Below the pieces are notes generated by a model that was given only the letters and a program-made list of their open reading frames with translations, was not told the DNA's origin and did no database searches. From Gimesia aquarii (GTDB taxonomy: Bacteria; Planctomycetota; Planctomycetia; Planctomycetales; Planctomycetaceae): a stretch of 64,000 bases of DNA. Below, in pieces: positions 25,213-34,429 of the stretch (positions are counted from its first letter, which is position 1; each line of letters opens with the position of its first letter). The DNA is taken from positions 1,280,528-1,344,527 of the forward strand of contig NZ_CP037422.1 of assembly GCF_007748175.1 (NCBI RefSeq), given 5' to 3'. The translations under genes and the position numbers were made by a program.

Positions 25213-25755
25213 ATGTTAAAAGTTGGAATAGCGCTCAGCACTGTAGTGATTCTTTCTGTAGTGGCAACTAGTGTTTTTGTTTCGGCAGAGGCACCAAAGG
25301 ATAAAAAACAAGCCGGGCCACCAAAGGCGGCTGTTGAGCGCACTCGAAAGCAAGTGAAGATGCTCGATGACATTTATAAAACGGCCGTCGTATTGATTAC
25401 TGACAAATATGTGAATGATGAAGACGATTTCCCAGCCGGGAGTGCAGCCATTGCTCTCTTCGGTGCGGTCGAGAAAAAGGGTTGGCATAAAGCCCGTTTG
25501 ATCGATTTGACGGGAGAGCCTTACGAATCAGACAACGTAGCTCAGGACGATTTCGAAAAACAAGGGGCGAAGCAGTTAAAAGCGGGTAAGGGCTATGTTG
25601 AACAAATTGTTGATAAAGACGGCAAGCCTTATCTTCGCGCGATGACACCCGTACCCGTTGTTTTGAAAAAGTGTGTGATGTGCCATCCGCATTATGCAAA
25701 CGTCAAAGAGGGCGCCCCGATTGGCGCGGTGGTTTACACTTTGCCCATTGAGTAA
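25213..25755 (+). CDS. DUF3365-type secreted haem protein
   Basis: A 180-residue protein with a signal peptide (ALSTVVILSVVATSVFVSAEA) and a DUF3365/Tll0287-like fold: conserved ...YKTAVVLITDKYV..., then KDGKPYLRAMTPVPVVLKKCVMCH, where Cys154, Cys157 and His158 form a c-type haem site. The family is thought to be a PAS-like haem sensor or electron carrier in the periplasm. It lies at the edge of the P460/NorR-like block, which also points to redox or NO chemistry. Preceded by a promoter with a palindrome. Confidence 0.85.
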   Translation: MLKVGIALSTVVILSVVATSVFVSAEAPKDKKQAGPPKAAVERTRKQVKMLDDIYKTAVVLITDKYVNDEDDFPAGSAAIALFGAVEKKGWHKARLIDLTGEPYESDNVAQDDFEKQGAKQLKAGKGYVEQIVDKDGKPYLRAMTPVPVVLKKCVMCHPHYANVKEGAPIGAVVYTLPIE

Positions 25756-26112
25756 TTGTTTTCAAGATTACACTGAAAATCAATTTTCTTATGATAATTG
25801 CTTGACCGTTGTGAACAATCTCTGGATTGCATTTGCCTGTGTCATTGAAGTTTCATTTTGACTCTGAAGTAAATCGGAACCCACATCTGTCAGGCAATGC
25901 CGTCGGTTCTGGAAAGAATGATCACAACTGGCGGTCAAGTCGTGATTGCTCCCAGCGAAATTTCCGCATGTCAGAATGCCTGGCAATCGCTGGGGGGATG
26001 GAATTCGGTTCGGTCTGGGGGCACAGCAGTTACGTTACCCCGGACTGGACAGCTTCATCGCGAAGCAGTTGTTAAAATGTGTGCGAGAAATGCGATACAA
26101 GGAACACACATT
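25756..26112. other. Intergenic region with no convincing gene
   Basis: About 357 bp. Short ORFs on both strands exist but lack family signals and ribosome sites. A stretch around 25900-26080 (reading PSVLERMITTGGQVVIAPSE on the plus strand) has coding-like composition and could be a decayed gene end, but I cannot identify a parent. Confidence 0.35.
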
Positions 26113-26469
26113 CTAACTTAGATTAATCAAAAATTGCTGTAAGACAACGGCATGGCTCTGTTCCGGTTCTTTGACGGAAGTGACCAGTGTTATCGTGGGC
26201 TGAGCGATCGATTCAATAGTCTGTTCGATTTCAGCTCGCTGCTCTTCCAGTTCTTGCAGATATCTGACGACGAATTCATCGTATAGACTCGAATTAGCAT
26301 GGAACCATTTCCGTAAATCAGTCGAAGGCGTAAAATCTTTTGGCCACAGGTCAATTTTTGCCTTAGCTTTTGTGATGCCACGGGGCCAGAGGCGGTCTAT
26401 GAGAATGCGATAACCATCGTTGTCGTCTGGTTCATCGTAAATGCGTTTGATTTGGAATTCAGTTGCCAT
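26113..26469 (-). CDS. DUF488-family protein
   Basis: A 118-residue protein starting [20 protein letters not shown] and continuing [19 protein letters not shown] with [18 protein letters not shown] and [18 protein letters not shown], the standard DUF488 pattern. Function unproven. Its start overlaps the end of the sigma-54 activator gene by 11 bp, so it is co-expressed with the regulator. DUF488 genes are often found with stress or haem genes. Confidence 0.88.
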   Translation of the reverse strand: MATEFQIKRIYDEPDDNDGYRILIDRLWPRGITKAKAKIDLWPKDFTPSTDLRKWFHANSSLYDEFVVRYLQELEEQRAEIEQTIESIAQPTITLVTSVKEPEQSHAVVLQQFLINLS

Positions 26470-28099
26470 TTGATCGCTCCACGGTGATTCCGAGTTTTTC
26501 CATCCGGCTTCGCAGTGTATTCGGATTGAGCCCCAGGATCTTGGCAGCACCTTTGGGGCCGGCAATCGTCCCTTGTGTGTGATTCAGAACGGTTTGAATA
26601 TGGTTGCGTTCGATTTCTTCGAGCGGCAGAAGTTGGGTAGAACGTTGTTCTTTCTTTCGACGTACCGGGATCACGCCCGCAGGCAGTAATAGCGTATCGC
26701 CGGGTGTCAGAATCATGGCGCGTTCGATGATATTCTCCAGCTCTCGAATATTTCCCGGCCATGCGTAATCTCGGAGCATGGAAAAGACCGATTCCGGGAC
26801 CTGATCAATTTTCTTACCCAGCCGCGATCCCAGTTTCGTCAGGAAAAATCGTACCAGAGTGGGAATGTCTTCCAATCGCTCACGAAGCGGCGGGATAGGA
26901 ACAGGGAAGACATTCAGTCGGTAGTAGAGGTCTTCTCGAAACGTTCCCTCTTCAACCATATCCAGCAGGTTGCGATTGGTGGCAGCCAGGACTCTGACAT
27001 CAATCCGAATCGTCTGACTGCTTCCTACGCGTTCTAGTTCCTGTTCTTGCAGCACGCGCAGCAAGCGTGATTGTGCAGGTAATGGCATCTCACCAATTTC
27101 GTCCAGAAAGATCGTGCCCCCATCAGCGAGTTCGAAACGACCCGTGCGTTGTTGAGTGGCACCCGTGAAAGCACCATGTTCATGTCCAAAGAGTTCGCTT
27201 TCCAGAAGGGATTCCGGGAGTGCCGCACAGTTCACACGAACGAACGCGCCATTGTGCCGTTTACTGTTTTTATGAATTGCTCTGGCAACGAGTTCCTTTC
27301 CAGTACCGGTTTCGCCTAGAATCAAGACTGTACTGTCGGTGGGAGCCACCATGTCGATGTTGCGTAATACTTTCCAGATTCCATCACTTTCACCCACGAT
27401 TTCGGCAAAGTCGGATCGGGAGCGAAGTTCTTCCCGAAGATAGGCGACTTCAGCTTCAATCCGCTGTCGCTCGTCGCGCAGGCGATGTTCCCGACGCAGG
27501 CTGTCATCCAGCTGTTGTTCTGCTTGACGTCGAATCAGTTCTGCGGTTGCCCGAGCAGCAAAAATATGAAAAATGGAGAGCTCTCGCTCGTCCGCTTCCA
27601 TGGAGTGATCATCAATCACAGCCAGATGACCGACCACCACACCTGCATCATCTGTTAAAGGAATGGCAAGGTAGCTGCGTGCGTTTAAGCTTTTCAGAAG
27701 ATTGTTTTTGGGAAACAGTTCCCGGATATTATCGGGGAAATGCTGAATCCCTCCTGAGAGCACATGTTGGCAGGGAGTCCCTTCCAATTCAAATTGGAAG
27801 TTTTCTTCGAGGTGCCCTCCGACCCAGACGGCCAACGTCTGAACGGCCGTGCGTTCCGCATTGAACTCAGCAACGAAGGCCGCTTTGACCTTCAAGGAAA
27901 CTGCCAGGTATTGAACGAGCGATTCAAAAAAATGCTCGCCTCGTTCTGATGCGGTTCCCTGCACGATGGAGAGGAGAGTGCCATCAACGGCGGGTTCACT
28001 GGTGTTAGCAGACTCTGCTTCTGCATTCTGTTTCAACGGACTCTCCTGACTGAGATTACGAGACATGGAATCACGGTATTTCGTATTTGAGTACGACAT
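26459..28099 (-). CDS. NorR/FhlA-like GAF-AAA-Fis sigma-54 activator
   Basis: A 546-residue bacterial enhancer-binding protein. Residues 60-200 form a GAF sensor ([40 protein letters not shown]), followed by a coiled linker and the AAA+ domain: Walker [23 protein letters not shown] loop for sigma-54 contact, Walker [14 protein letters not shown], and the R-finger region. It ends in a Fis HTH ([21 protein letters not shown]). It is divergent from the cytochrome P460/DsrE pair, whose promoter has a sigma-54 -24/-12 signature, so it very likely activates them. Signal unknown; NO, nitrite or hydroxylamine are candidates. Confidence 0.93.
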   Translation of the reverse strand: MSYSNTKYRDSMSRNLSQESPLKQNAEAESANTSEPAVDGTLLSIVQGTASERGEHFFESLVQYLAVSLKVKAAFVAEFNAERTAVQTLAVWVGGHLEENFQFELEGTPCQHVLSGGIQHFPDNIRELFPKNNLLKSLNARSYLAIPLTDDAGVVVGHLAVIDDHSMEADERELSIFHIFAARATAELIRRQAEQQLDDSLRREHRLRDERQRIEAEVAYLREELRSRSDFAEIVGESDGIWKVLRNIDMVAPTDSTVLILGETGTGKELVARAIHKNSKRHNGAFVRVNCAALPESLLESELFGHEHGAFTGATQQRTGRFELADGGTIFLDEIGEMPLPAQSRLLRVLQEQELERVGSSQTIRIDVRVLAATNRNLLDMVEEGTFREDLYYRLNVFPVPIPPLRERLEDIPTLVRFFLTKLGSRLGKKIDQVPESVFSMLRDYAWPGNIRELENIIERAMILTPGDTLLLPAGVIPVRRKKEQRSTQLLPLEEIERNHIQTVLNHTQGTIAGPKGAAKILGLNPNTLRSRMEKLGITVERSNGN

Positions 28100-28194
28100 A
28101 TCATACCTTTCCTATTTGTGATGGCAAGTTCAAATGTTTGTATGTTGTTTTATATCAATGTCTTGCTTGTTTAATAGTCGACTTGACAGTTTCG

Positions 28195-28210
28195 TGGCAT
28201 AGAGATTGCA
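28195..28210 (+). promoter_or_regulatory. Sigma-54 (-24/-12) promoter
   Basis: TGGCATAGAGATTGCA has the GG at -24 and GC at -12 with the required 10-bp spacing, matching consensus TGGCAYR-N4-TTGCW. It lies between the activator gene and the cytochrome P460 gene and points toward the latter. A GT-N7-AC dyad (28178-28188) sits just upstream but too close to be a normal enhancer. Confidence 0.85.
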
Positions 28211-28283
28211 TTTGCGATCTCCATACCAATTGAACCAGAGGGGTTCAAGCAGAACAAAGTCATCCACATGAGGGGAGTCACAC

Positions 28284-28922
28284 ATGAAGAACTTAAAGCA
28301 GTCCGGCCTGGGCCTGGTGTTGGTGGGAGCGACCACACTATCGCTCACATTACTTTCAGGCTGTGGAACTGCTGTCGAACCAACGACAACAGCACACGCA
28401 GCCAATCAGTCAACAGCACCGATGATGAATAAAGGAGCTGAGTACAACGATCAGGGGGCACTGATTCGCCCTAAAGATCACAGGGAGTGGGTCTTTATTG
28501 GGGCGCCCGTTACGCCTAATGACATGAACAACGGCAAGGCTGCCTTCCCGGAATTTCACAACGTTTATATCGATCCCATGAGCTTTGCGGAATACAAGAA
28601 GACGGGTACGTTTCCCAATGGTACTGTGATTCTCAAGGAACTTGTTTCTGTCGGTGGTAAGGCAATGCCGAGTGGCAACGGTTACTTTCAAGGTGACTTC
28701 GTCAGTCTGGAAGCGATGGTGAAAGATACGAAACGCTTTGAAGAGGAACCGGGTGGCTGGGCTTTCTTCCGTTTCGGTGAAGCACCTCACTACAACCCGA
28801 CCGGTGCGCGGATGAAAACAGAATCATGCAACTCCTGTCATTCGGGGGCCGAAGAAGACTATGTCTTCACAGATACCTATCCTGTTCTACGGGTTGCTAA
28901 GGCGAAAGTCGTGGCAAAATAG
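28284..28922 (+). CDS. Cytochrome P460-family lipoprotein
   Basis: A 212-residue protein with a lipobox (LTLLSGC, Cys27) and the P460 fold: REWVFIGAPVTPNDMN, FHNVYIDPMSFAEYKKTG, FPNGTVILKELVSVG, then GGWAFFRFGE and the c-type haem motif Cys182-N-S-Cys185-His186. P460 cytochromes oxidise hydroxylamine or detoxify NO and related nitrogen species in the periplasm. Driven by the sigma-54 promoter upstream and followed 66 bp later by a DsrE gene. A periplasmic lipid anchor places it at the membrane. Confidence 0.9.
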   Translation: MKNLKQSGLGLVLVGATTLSLTLLSGCGTAVEPTTTAHAANQSTAPMMNKGAEYNDQGALIRPKDHREWVFIGAPVTPNDMNNGKAAFPEFHNVYIDPMSFAEYKKTGTFPNGTVILKELVSVGGKAMPSGNGYFQGDFVSLEAMVKDTKRFEEEPGGWAFFRFGEAPHYNPTGARMKTESCNSCHSGAEEDYVFTDTYPVLRVAKAKVVAK

Positions 28923-28987
28923 ACTGAGCTGAAAAATTTACTTATAGATTCAAACAACACAATTAATCTTTTTTAAGGAATTGAAAC

Positions 28988-29344
28988 ATGTCAAATATCG
29001 CGATTGTGATTCTCACAGACACTGAAGGAAGTGAAGGCCTCGGTCGAGTCGTGAATGCACTGACTGCTGCCAAGGAATTCAAGGAAGGGGGCGACCATGT
29101 CAAGGTTGCTTTTACCGGCGCTGGTACCAAATGGGTTGGTGAGCTTACTAAGCCAGAACACAAGTTGCACTCTGTGTTCAATGAATTGAAAGATCAGATC
29201 ACAGGGGCGTGCAGCTTCTGCGCGGGCGCCTTTGGTGTCGATGATTCCGTACAATCAGCGGGCGTTAATTTGCTGGAAGAATACGGTACAAACATGAGTT
29301 TTCGTCAGCTCATTCAGGATGGATATCACGTTCTGACATTCTGA
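28988..29344 (+). CDS. DsrE-family protein
   Basis: A 118-residue protein with the DsrE pattern (SNIAIVILTDTEGSEGLGRV, HVKVAFTGAGTKWVGEL) and a CSFC motif (GACSFCAGAFGV) in the position of the family's reactive cysteine. DsrE/YchN proteins transfer sulfur or sense thiols. It follows the P460 gene by 66 bp and ends with a perfect terminator, so the two form a sigma-54-controlled unit, perhaps handling reactive nitrogen and sulfur species together. Confidence 0.88.
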   Translation: MSNIAIVILTDTEGSEGLGRVVNALTAAKEFKEGGDHVKVAFTGAGTKWVGELTKPEHKLHSVFNELKDQITGACSFCAGAFGVDDSVQSAGVNLLEEYGTNMSFRQLIQDGYHVLTF

Positions 29345-29361
29345 TCGTTAGTTGATGCATG

Positions 29362-29402
29362 ATCGGACAACGAAGAATGGCACTTCGTTGTCCGATTTTT
29401 TT
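29362..29402 (+). terminator. Rho-independent terminator of the P460-DsrE unit
   Basis: ATCGGACAACGAAG (29362-29375) pairs perfectly with CTTCGTTGTCCGAT (29383-29396) around a 7-nt loop, followed by six T residues. Confidence 0.95.
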
Positions 29403-29495
29403 ATGTCAAACATGATCCCTGGATTCGTGTCGACGTCTTATTTGATTCGACGTGAGATGATCCCATATTAGACTTTGAGTGACTCTCACTGCTGA

Positions 29496-30848
29496 TTACT
29501 GAGCTTGATCCAGAGATTTTAATACCTCAAGTAAAGTTTGATGATCCATGAAAGGGGTCTCACCATGGTATGCCCAGACAACTTGACCGTTTTGATCAAC
29601 CACAAATAACCCGTGTTGCTGATCCTCGACGCGGGAGGCCGTTGCCGGCTGATAAATTTTGTACTTCGTTGCGATGCGGTTCTCTCTATCAGATAGGACG
29701 GGGAAGTCGAACCCGCCATACTTGGCAAACTTTATCTTTGTTTGCTGAGGAGTATCTGCACTGATCGCGACTACGGTTGCTTGTAGTTCATTGAATTTTT
29801 GGAGCCTCTCATTTAAGCCAAAGAGCTGAGAGACACAATGACTGCAATAATAACCATAGTAGAACACAATGACGACAGGTCCGCGTTTGTTAAGTTCACT
29901 GAGTGAGACTTCTTGTTGACCCACATTCGGAAGTATGAACTCAGGAGCAGGCTGGCCCAGCAGTGGATGGTCGAATGACTCCTCAGAATGTTGTTTGAAC
30001 CGATCAGCATGATTCGAAGTATCAAGCTGTAAGGGTTTATTTAAAAAAGGAACTGATTCAGGAGTGACTGCAATCCAGACACCCATCACCCACAGAAAAA
30101 TCGCGATGGGTAATGTCAGCTTCTGTCCAAACGGGAAGATTTTCTCAGCAAACATGAACAATGTGAGCAGGCCCATCCAGGCCAGGTTCATGGCACCGAC
30201 TGCAAACATCACGGCCATCAGAGCCCAACAACAAGCGACGCAAATAAGTCCATGCAAAACTCCCATTTGCAGGCTACCCAGAATTCCGATTCGCCAGTGA
30301 TGGGCAAAAAAGCTGAATGGTGAACGACAATGCGTCAAACAGGCGTACTTCAGAGAGGAAACTTGATAAAGACCTGCGAGAAATAGGATAGAGCCAGCAA
30401 TGCGTGGTCCTTCTTGGTTCCAATTGATGAATTCAAATGCACTCATTCTGATAAGCGCATCCAAAATGAATGCGAGAGTTCCGTATAGGATCCAGGCAAT
30501 TCCATAACCGGCAAGAAAACAGATCAGGGGAATAGCCAAACCAGACTTTCCCTGTTGCAGCGTGATTTTTCCTTTCAGGATTGTCATGTAAATTTTGACA
30601 TAGATCATTTCCGAAGGCAGCATCATCGCAGTGAGCATAATGATCCAGCCCATCAGGAATGTCGGAAAATTATGGAGTGGTGTACCGGGACCTCGATCCA
30701 TGCCTCCCATCATTATTAAAGCCGTGATCCAGCCGACGATACCCAGTGCGATGATACCCGTACAAAACGCCGTTGACGTATCAATCCTGGGAACAGAAAT
30801 CAAAGCTTCAACGAACCGACGGAATGTGATTCTGGCAGTTCGCATCAT
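29496..30848 (-). CDS. DUF2182 membrane protein fused to a peroxiredoxin-like domain
   Basis: A 450-residue protein. Residues 30-265 are DUF2182, a multi-helix integral membrane domain with the family cysteines (YQVSSLKYACLTHCRSPFSFF, Cys170 and Cys174) and MMLPSEMIY. From about 295 a redoxin/AhpC-TSA domain follows: LLGQPAPEFILPNVGQQEVS, FYYGYYCSHCVSQ (Cys335 and Cys338) and AISADTPQQTKIKFAKYGG. DUF2182 normally stands alone next to DUF1326, so the fusion suggests electron or metal handling across the membrane. It overlaps the DUF1326 gene by ATGA. Confidence 0.85.
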   Translation of the reverse strand: MMRTARITFRRFVEALISVPRIDTSTAFCTGIIALGIVGWITALIMMGGMDRGPGTPLHNFPTFLMGWIIMLTAMMLPSEMIYVKIYMTILKGKITLQQGKSGLAIPLICFLAGYGIAWILYGTLAFILDALIRMSAFEFINWNQEGPRIAGSILFLAGLYQVSSLKYACLTHCRSPFSFFAHHWRIGILGSLQMGVLHGLICVACCWALMAVMFAVGAMNLAWMGLLTLFMFAEKIFPFGQKLTLPIAIFLWVMGVWIAVTPESVPFLNKPLQLDTSNHADRFKQHSEESFDHPLLGQPAPEFILPNVGQQEVSLSELNKRGPVVIVFYYGYYCSHCVSQLFGLNERLQKFNELQATVVAISADTPQQTKIKFAKYGGFDFPVLSDRENRIATKYKIYQPATASRVEDQQHGLFVVDQNGQVVWAYHGETPFMDHQTLLEVLKSLDQAQ

Positions 30849-31513
30849 GCGTCGGGTCCACTCCAGTCGAAGGGAATATGTTTGCTGTTCTGTCCCGAGG
30901 GAATGTCCTGGGAAAACCCGAATGCCTGCCAGTGTCCGTCGATGCTTTTCCCCCAGGTGACAGCAGCTTCAGTCGGCCCGACTTCACTTCCGGGAGGATT
31001 CCATGATTGTACGCGCCGGGAAGGATCTGCAGTAGGACCGGTCAGGGCTTCGCCACTCGCACAGACCACCTCAGGGATTTCAACCCGCCAGTGTTCGAGT
31101 GAATCATCTACAGCCACTGTGATATCAGCAAAGTCTACACCTCTGAGTGTGCCCAGAGTTGAAGGGATAAAATGCCCCATCCAGCCTCCAACCTGACCTG
31201 TAAAAATTAACTCCAGAGCTTGTCTCTGTTCCAGGTTGGCTGCGGCATCAAGGAATATGCCGGCAGCGACTTTGTCTCCACTCCACACGTCGCCTGTAAA
31301 GGCGACGATGATCACGACATTCAAGCCCGCCATATCTACTTCACCAAAATGTCCTGTCCGTATTTTGTATGCAAAGATGGCATCGCAGGCACCGCCCGTA
31401 GGGGGCTGGGCAAAAGTGCAAGGGCAGGGCACATTGCATGAGCAGATGTCAAACCAATCGCCGGCAATGTGCCAATGGGGAATGGTTTCTTTTTCCCGGG
31501 AGTCGTCGTTCAT
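30845..31513 (-). CDS. DUF1326-family protein
   Basis: A 222-residue protein starting near WHIAGDWFDICSCNVPCPCTFAQPPTGGACDAI, with the Cys-rich start typical of DUF1326. The rest is a conserved beta-rich domain (AGIFLDAAANLEQRQALELIF, HWRVEIPEVVCASGEALTGP). The family is almost always paired with DUF2182, and here the genes overlap by 4 bp. Diverges from a TetR gene, which probably controls the pair. Function unknown; a metal or thiol site at the N-terminus is likely. Confidence 0.9.
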   Translation of the reverse strand: MNDDSREKETIPHWHIAGDWFDICSCNVPCPCTFAQPPTGGACDAIFAYKIRTGHFGEVDMAGLNVVIIVAFTGDVWSGDKVAAGIFLDAAANLEQRQALELIFTGQVGGWMGHFIPSTLGTLRGVDFADITVAVDDSLEHWRVEIPEVVCASGEALTGPTADPSRRVQSWNPPGSEVGPTEAAVTWGKSIDGHWQAFGFSQDIPSGQNSKHIPFDWSGPDA

Positions 31514-31640
31514 CTTTCGCTTCTCCTTTAAGATGATTGCTTTATGTGTCTATACAATCCTTGCCATTTATGTACTGAATCGCATATTATTCAATTGGAT
31601 ATGAAGTCGTCAATATTTATATGCGAATTGGTACAAAATT

Positions 31641-32240
31641 ATGAATAAAAAACGGGGAAGGCCCCGCAACTATGATCCTGAAGCGGCACTCAATGCAGCG
31701 CTCACTGTGTTCTGGCAACATGGGTTTGCGGGAACCAGCCTGGATGAGCTTAGCGCTGCAACCGGAATGAATCGGCCGAGTTTGTATGCTGCATTCGGGG
31801 ATAAGAAATCGCTCTATCGAAAATCCATGGATCAATTTAGTCAAACTTTTTTAGGCGAACTAGAAGCAAATCTCTTTGCGGGATTGAGTCTGGAAGAGGA
31901 TCTGGTCAACTTCTACAAAGCCGCTTTGTCGGAATACATTACCGACAGCGATACCGCATGGGGGTGCCCTGTCATCTGTACGGCAACGTTAGCAGCAGCA
32001 TACGATGATGAGATCCAATCCGACCTTGCCCATGCACTGGATCAAATTGATACGATGTTTGTAAAACGATTTAAGCAAGCCCAAGATGAGGGCGAGTTGA
32101 AATCGGGTGAATCAAAGAAGCTGGCGCAACTCGCAGCGGCGGTGCTTCATAGTCTGGCCATTCGGACGCGCGCCAAACAGAAAAAGTTTAAGCCCGAAAC
32201 ATTCATCAAAGCCTCCGTTGCAGAGATCCTCAGAGGTTAA
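31641..32240 (+). CDS. TetR/AcrR-family regulator
   Basis: A 199-residue TetR protein (GRPRNYDPEAALNAALTVFW, HGFAGTSLDELSAATGMNRPS, LYAAFGDKKSLYRKSM). The intergenic region to the DUF1326 gene (127 bp) holds a possible dyad CGCATAT...ATATGCG (31581-31587 and 31619-31625), a candidate operator. No clear Shine-Dalgarno. Predicted to regulate the DUF1326-DUF2182 unit and itself. Confidence 0.88.
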   Translation: MNKKRGRPRNYDPEAALNAALTVFWQHGFAGTSLDELSAATGMNRPSLYAAFGDKKSLYRKSMDQFSQTFLGELEANLFAGLSLEEDLVNFYKAALSEYITDSDTAWGCPVICTATLAAAYDDEIQSDLAHALDQIDTMFVKRFKQAQDEGELKSGESKKLAQLAAAVLHSLAIRTRAKQKKFKPETFIKASVAEILRG

Positions 32241-32331
32241 TCTGATGGTAGAATAACACATGAGTTACCTCAGTGTCTGGTAATCGATTTCAGTATACAG
32301 GTCGTTTCGGGAAATCATGGAGTACAGACAT

Positions 32332-32733
32332 ATGAACTGGATGGATTGGTATCAAAGTTTGTTGAAGCCCGACTGGACTCCTGCTCCCTCCACAATCAGT
32401 CTGATCTGGCAGATACTCTATCCCATCATTGCGATTTCGTTTGGATATGTGTTTGTACAAATCTGGCAAGGAAAACTGCCCAAATCAATGGCAGTCCCGT
32501 TTGCCATTAATCTGGTAACAAATTTGAGTTTTACTCCACTGTTATTTGGCTTGAAAAATCTGCTGCTGGCCACACTGGATATTCTCCTGGTCTGGTCTAC
32601 AATCCTTTGGATAATGATCGTAATCTGGCCTGGCTTTCGTTGGGTTGCTTTAGTGCAAGTCCCTTACTTTGTGTGGGTTTCGGTTGCGACCGTATTACAA
32701 ATCAGTATTTTCTGGATGAACCGGGGATCGTGA
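32332..32733 (+). CDS. TspO/MBR-family membrane protein
   Basis: A 133-residue protein with five hydrophobic segments. The TspO opening NWMDWYQSLLKPDWTPAPST and the final IWPGFRWVALVQVPYFVWVSVATVL match the family, which binds porphyrins, haem or tryptophan-derived ligands and modulates stress responses. The ATG at 32332 follows GGAG at an 9-nt gap; the in-frame ATG at 32317 would add five residues. Followed 4 bp later by UvsE, so likely co-transcribed. Confidence 0.9.
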   Translation: MNWMDWYQSLLKPDWTPAPSTISLIWQILYPIIAISFGYVFVQIWQGKLPKSMAVPFAINLVTNLSFTPLLFGLKNLLLATLDILLVWSTILWIMIVIWPGFRWVALVQVPYFVWVSVATVLQISIFWMNRGS

Positions 32734-32737
32734 CACA

Positions 32738-33667
32738 TTGAAGAAAAAGCCAACCTCTCAAAACTCGCTTCGCTTAGGGCTGTGTTGTCAGTTTCTTGAA
32801 GAACCGATCCAGTTTCGTAACACAACGGTCAAAGCCAACAGCAGTATGGATCGCCCGGCGGCTCTGGAAAAACTATCCCGTTTGTGTAGAGAAAATGCAG
32901 TTGCGTTACAGGCAGCACTTAAATATTGCGTAACACACGATATTGGCTGCTTTCGAATCAACAGTCAGATATTGCCTCTGAAAACTCACCCCGAATGTGG
33001 CTATGAGACGAATGACCTTCCCGAAGGGAAAGAGATTGTCTCACTATTCAAGCAGTGCGGAAAGTACGCCCGTGAACATAATCTTCGTACCTCGTTCCAT
33101 CCTGATCAGTTTGTCGTGCTCAATTCACCGCGTCCCGATGTCGTAGAGCGTTCCATAGCAGAACTCGAATATCAGGCGAACGTCGCAGAGTGGGTCAATG
33201 CTGATGTGATCAACATCCATGGTGGTGGTGCCTATGGTCATAAACAAAGCGCCTTAAAACAGTTTGCCAAAAATCTGCGCCGTCTCTCGAAGCGGGTACG
33301 AAGTCGATTGACTGTTGAGAACGACGATACGACTTATACTCCGTCTGATTTGTTACCCTTATGCCGCGAGACAGGGATTCCTCTCGTCTATGATGTGCAC
33401 CATCACCGCTGTCTACCCGATACGCTTTCTATTGAAGAGGCGACTAACGAAGCCCTGACAACCTGGAACCGAGAACCGTTGTTTCATATCTCCAGTCCAT
33501 TGGAAGGCTGGAAAGGACCGAAACCGCAACGACATCATGATTTTATTTCAATCAAAGACGTCCCCCACTGTTGGGAAAAACAAGAACTCACTATCGAAGT
33601 CGAAGCCAAGGCGAAAGAACTAGCAGTGTTGAAGCTCAAACGGTCACTCAAGCGACGACTTGGTTGA
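32738..33667 (+). CDS. uvsE: UV DNA damage endonuclease UvsE
   Basis: A 309-residue protein with a TIM barrel, apparently starting at TTG 32738. Diagnostic segments are SLRLGLCCQFLEEPIQFR, CFRINSQILPLKTHPECGY, TSFHPDQFVVLNSPRPDVV, VINIHGGGAYGHK, LTVENDDTTYTPSDLLP, and YDVHHHRC. UvsE nicks 5' of UV photoproducts and abasic sites, giving light-independent repair. It follows TspO by 4 bp. Its 3' end overlaps the convergent membrane gene by 24 bp. The TTG start lacks a good ribosome site; translational coupling to TspO is a reasonable explanation. Confidence 0.93.
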   Translation: MKKKPTSQNSLRLGLCCQFLEEPIQFRNTTVKANSSMDRPAALEKLSRLCRENAVALQAALKYCVTHDIGCFRINSQILPLKTHPECGYETNDLPEGKEIVSLFKQCGKYAREHNLRTSFHPDQFVVLNSPRPDVVERSIAELEYQANVAEWVNADVINIHGGGAYGHKQSALKQFAKNLRRLSKRVRSRLTVENDDTTYTPSDLLPLCRETGIPLVYDVHHHRCLPDTLSIEEATNEALTTWNREPLFHISSPLEGWKGPKPQRHHDFISIKDVPHCWEKQELTIEVEAKAKELAVLKLKRSLKRRLG

Positions 33668-34039
33668 GCGTTTTGTGATAGTGCAAAGCGTCAGACTGAT
33701 CAAAAAGATCAGCCATTCACCCCCGGCCAGAGCATAGGTCGTCGACTCGAATCCCGTAAACACAAAAAAGCCAAGCGTGCGAAACAAAACCAGACAGCCG
33801 TGAACGATCGCGCAGAGACAAAGTGAAAAGTGAGTGACTTCTTTCTGGAAGAGTGGCCACAGGAAGACGATACCGAGTGCCAGTTCCAGCCCTCCATAGA
33901 CCGTTAGAAATTCTGATTGTCCCGATCCTGGTTTAAGGATGAAGCCAACTGATTGTGAAGTCGTATCAGGAGCGAAGGCGCACCAGACAGCCAGCAAGAT
34001 GTAAATGAAGCTAACAAGAGCCAGGAACGTGCGCGCCAT
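33644..34039 (-). CDS. Small membrane protein (DUF4345-like)
   Basis: A 131-residue protein with four hydrophobic segments (LALVSFIYILLAVWCAF; GGLELALGIVFLWPLF; LCLCAIVHGCLVLFRTLGF; AGGEWLIFLISLTLC). The GGLELALG segment and the layout resemble DUF4345. Overlaps the 3' end of uvsE by 24 bp on the opposite strand. Role unknown. Confidence 0.7.
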   Translation of the reverse strand: MARTFLALVSFIYILLAVWCAFAPDTTSQSVGFILKPGSGQSEFLTVYGGLELALGIVFLWPLFQKEVTHFSLCLCAIVHGCLVLFRTLGFFVFTGFESTTYALAGGEWLIFLISLTLCTITKRSTKSSLE

Positions 34040-34429
34040 ATTATTAAAATGATTCCTTGCGAGAACTTGTTTACACGAAAATATGGTTAGTCATCTTCAT
34101 TAGCTAACCACTAGTGTGAACTCTCTTATTGTAGGCTCATCAATTTGATTGGCAATGACTTACTCTGCGATCTGGTCCAAGCTGAACGGGTCCGGTAATA
34201 TGCCTCGCATCACAGACGAGATTAATCTTTCTGATAGAGATCAGCTTTTAACTGATTGATCCTGTTCGCTCAAAAGGCTGTAGGGTATTCTAGAAATAGA
34301 GGGTATTCATTACTACTAATCAAGGAGTTTTAGATTCTACCTGGCTGATGACTTGAGAGGGATGTTCTAAAAATTTCGACCAAAAGTTGAAATGTGGTTT
34401 ATCTGAAACTGTAAGTGGAGCAAACTGAA
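34040..34429. other. 390-bp intergenic region before the aldolase
   Basis: No ORF or RNA is recognised. A 9-bp direct repeat AGGGTATTC occurs at 34282-34290 and 34300-34308 with an 18-bp period, possibly a protein-binding site. The aldolase promoter must lie in the right half. Confidence 0.4.

Noticed and set aside
28178-28188. GT-N7-AC dyad as a NorR-type enhancer
   Set aside because: It lies only 6 bp from the -24 box, far closer than a normal enhancer, and only one copy is seen.
31581-31625. CGCATAT...ATATGCG as the TetR operator
   Set aside because: Arms are 7 bp with a 31-bp gap, longer than usual for TetR dyads; kept only as a weak candidate in the gene entry.
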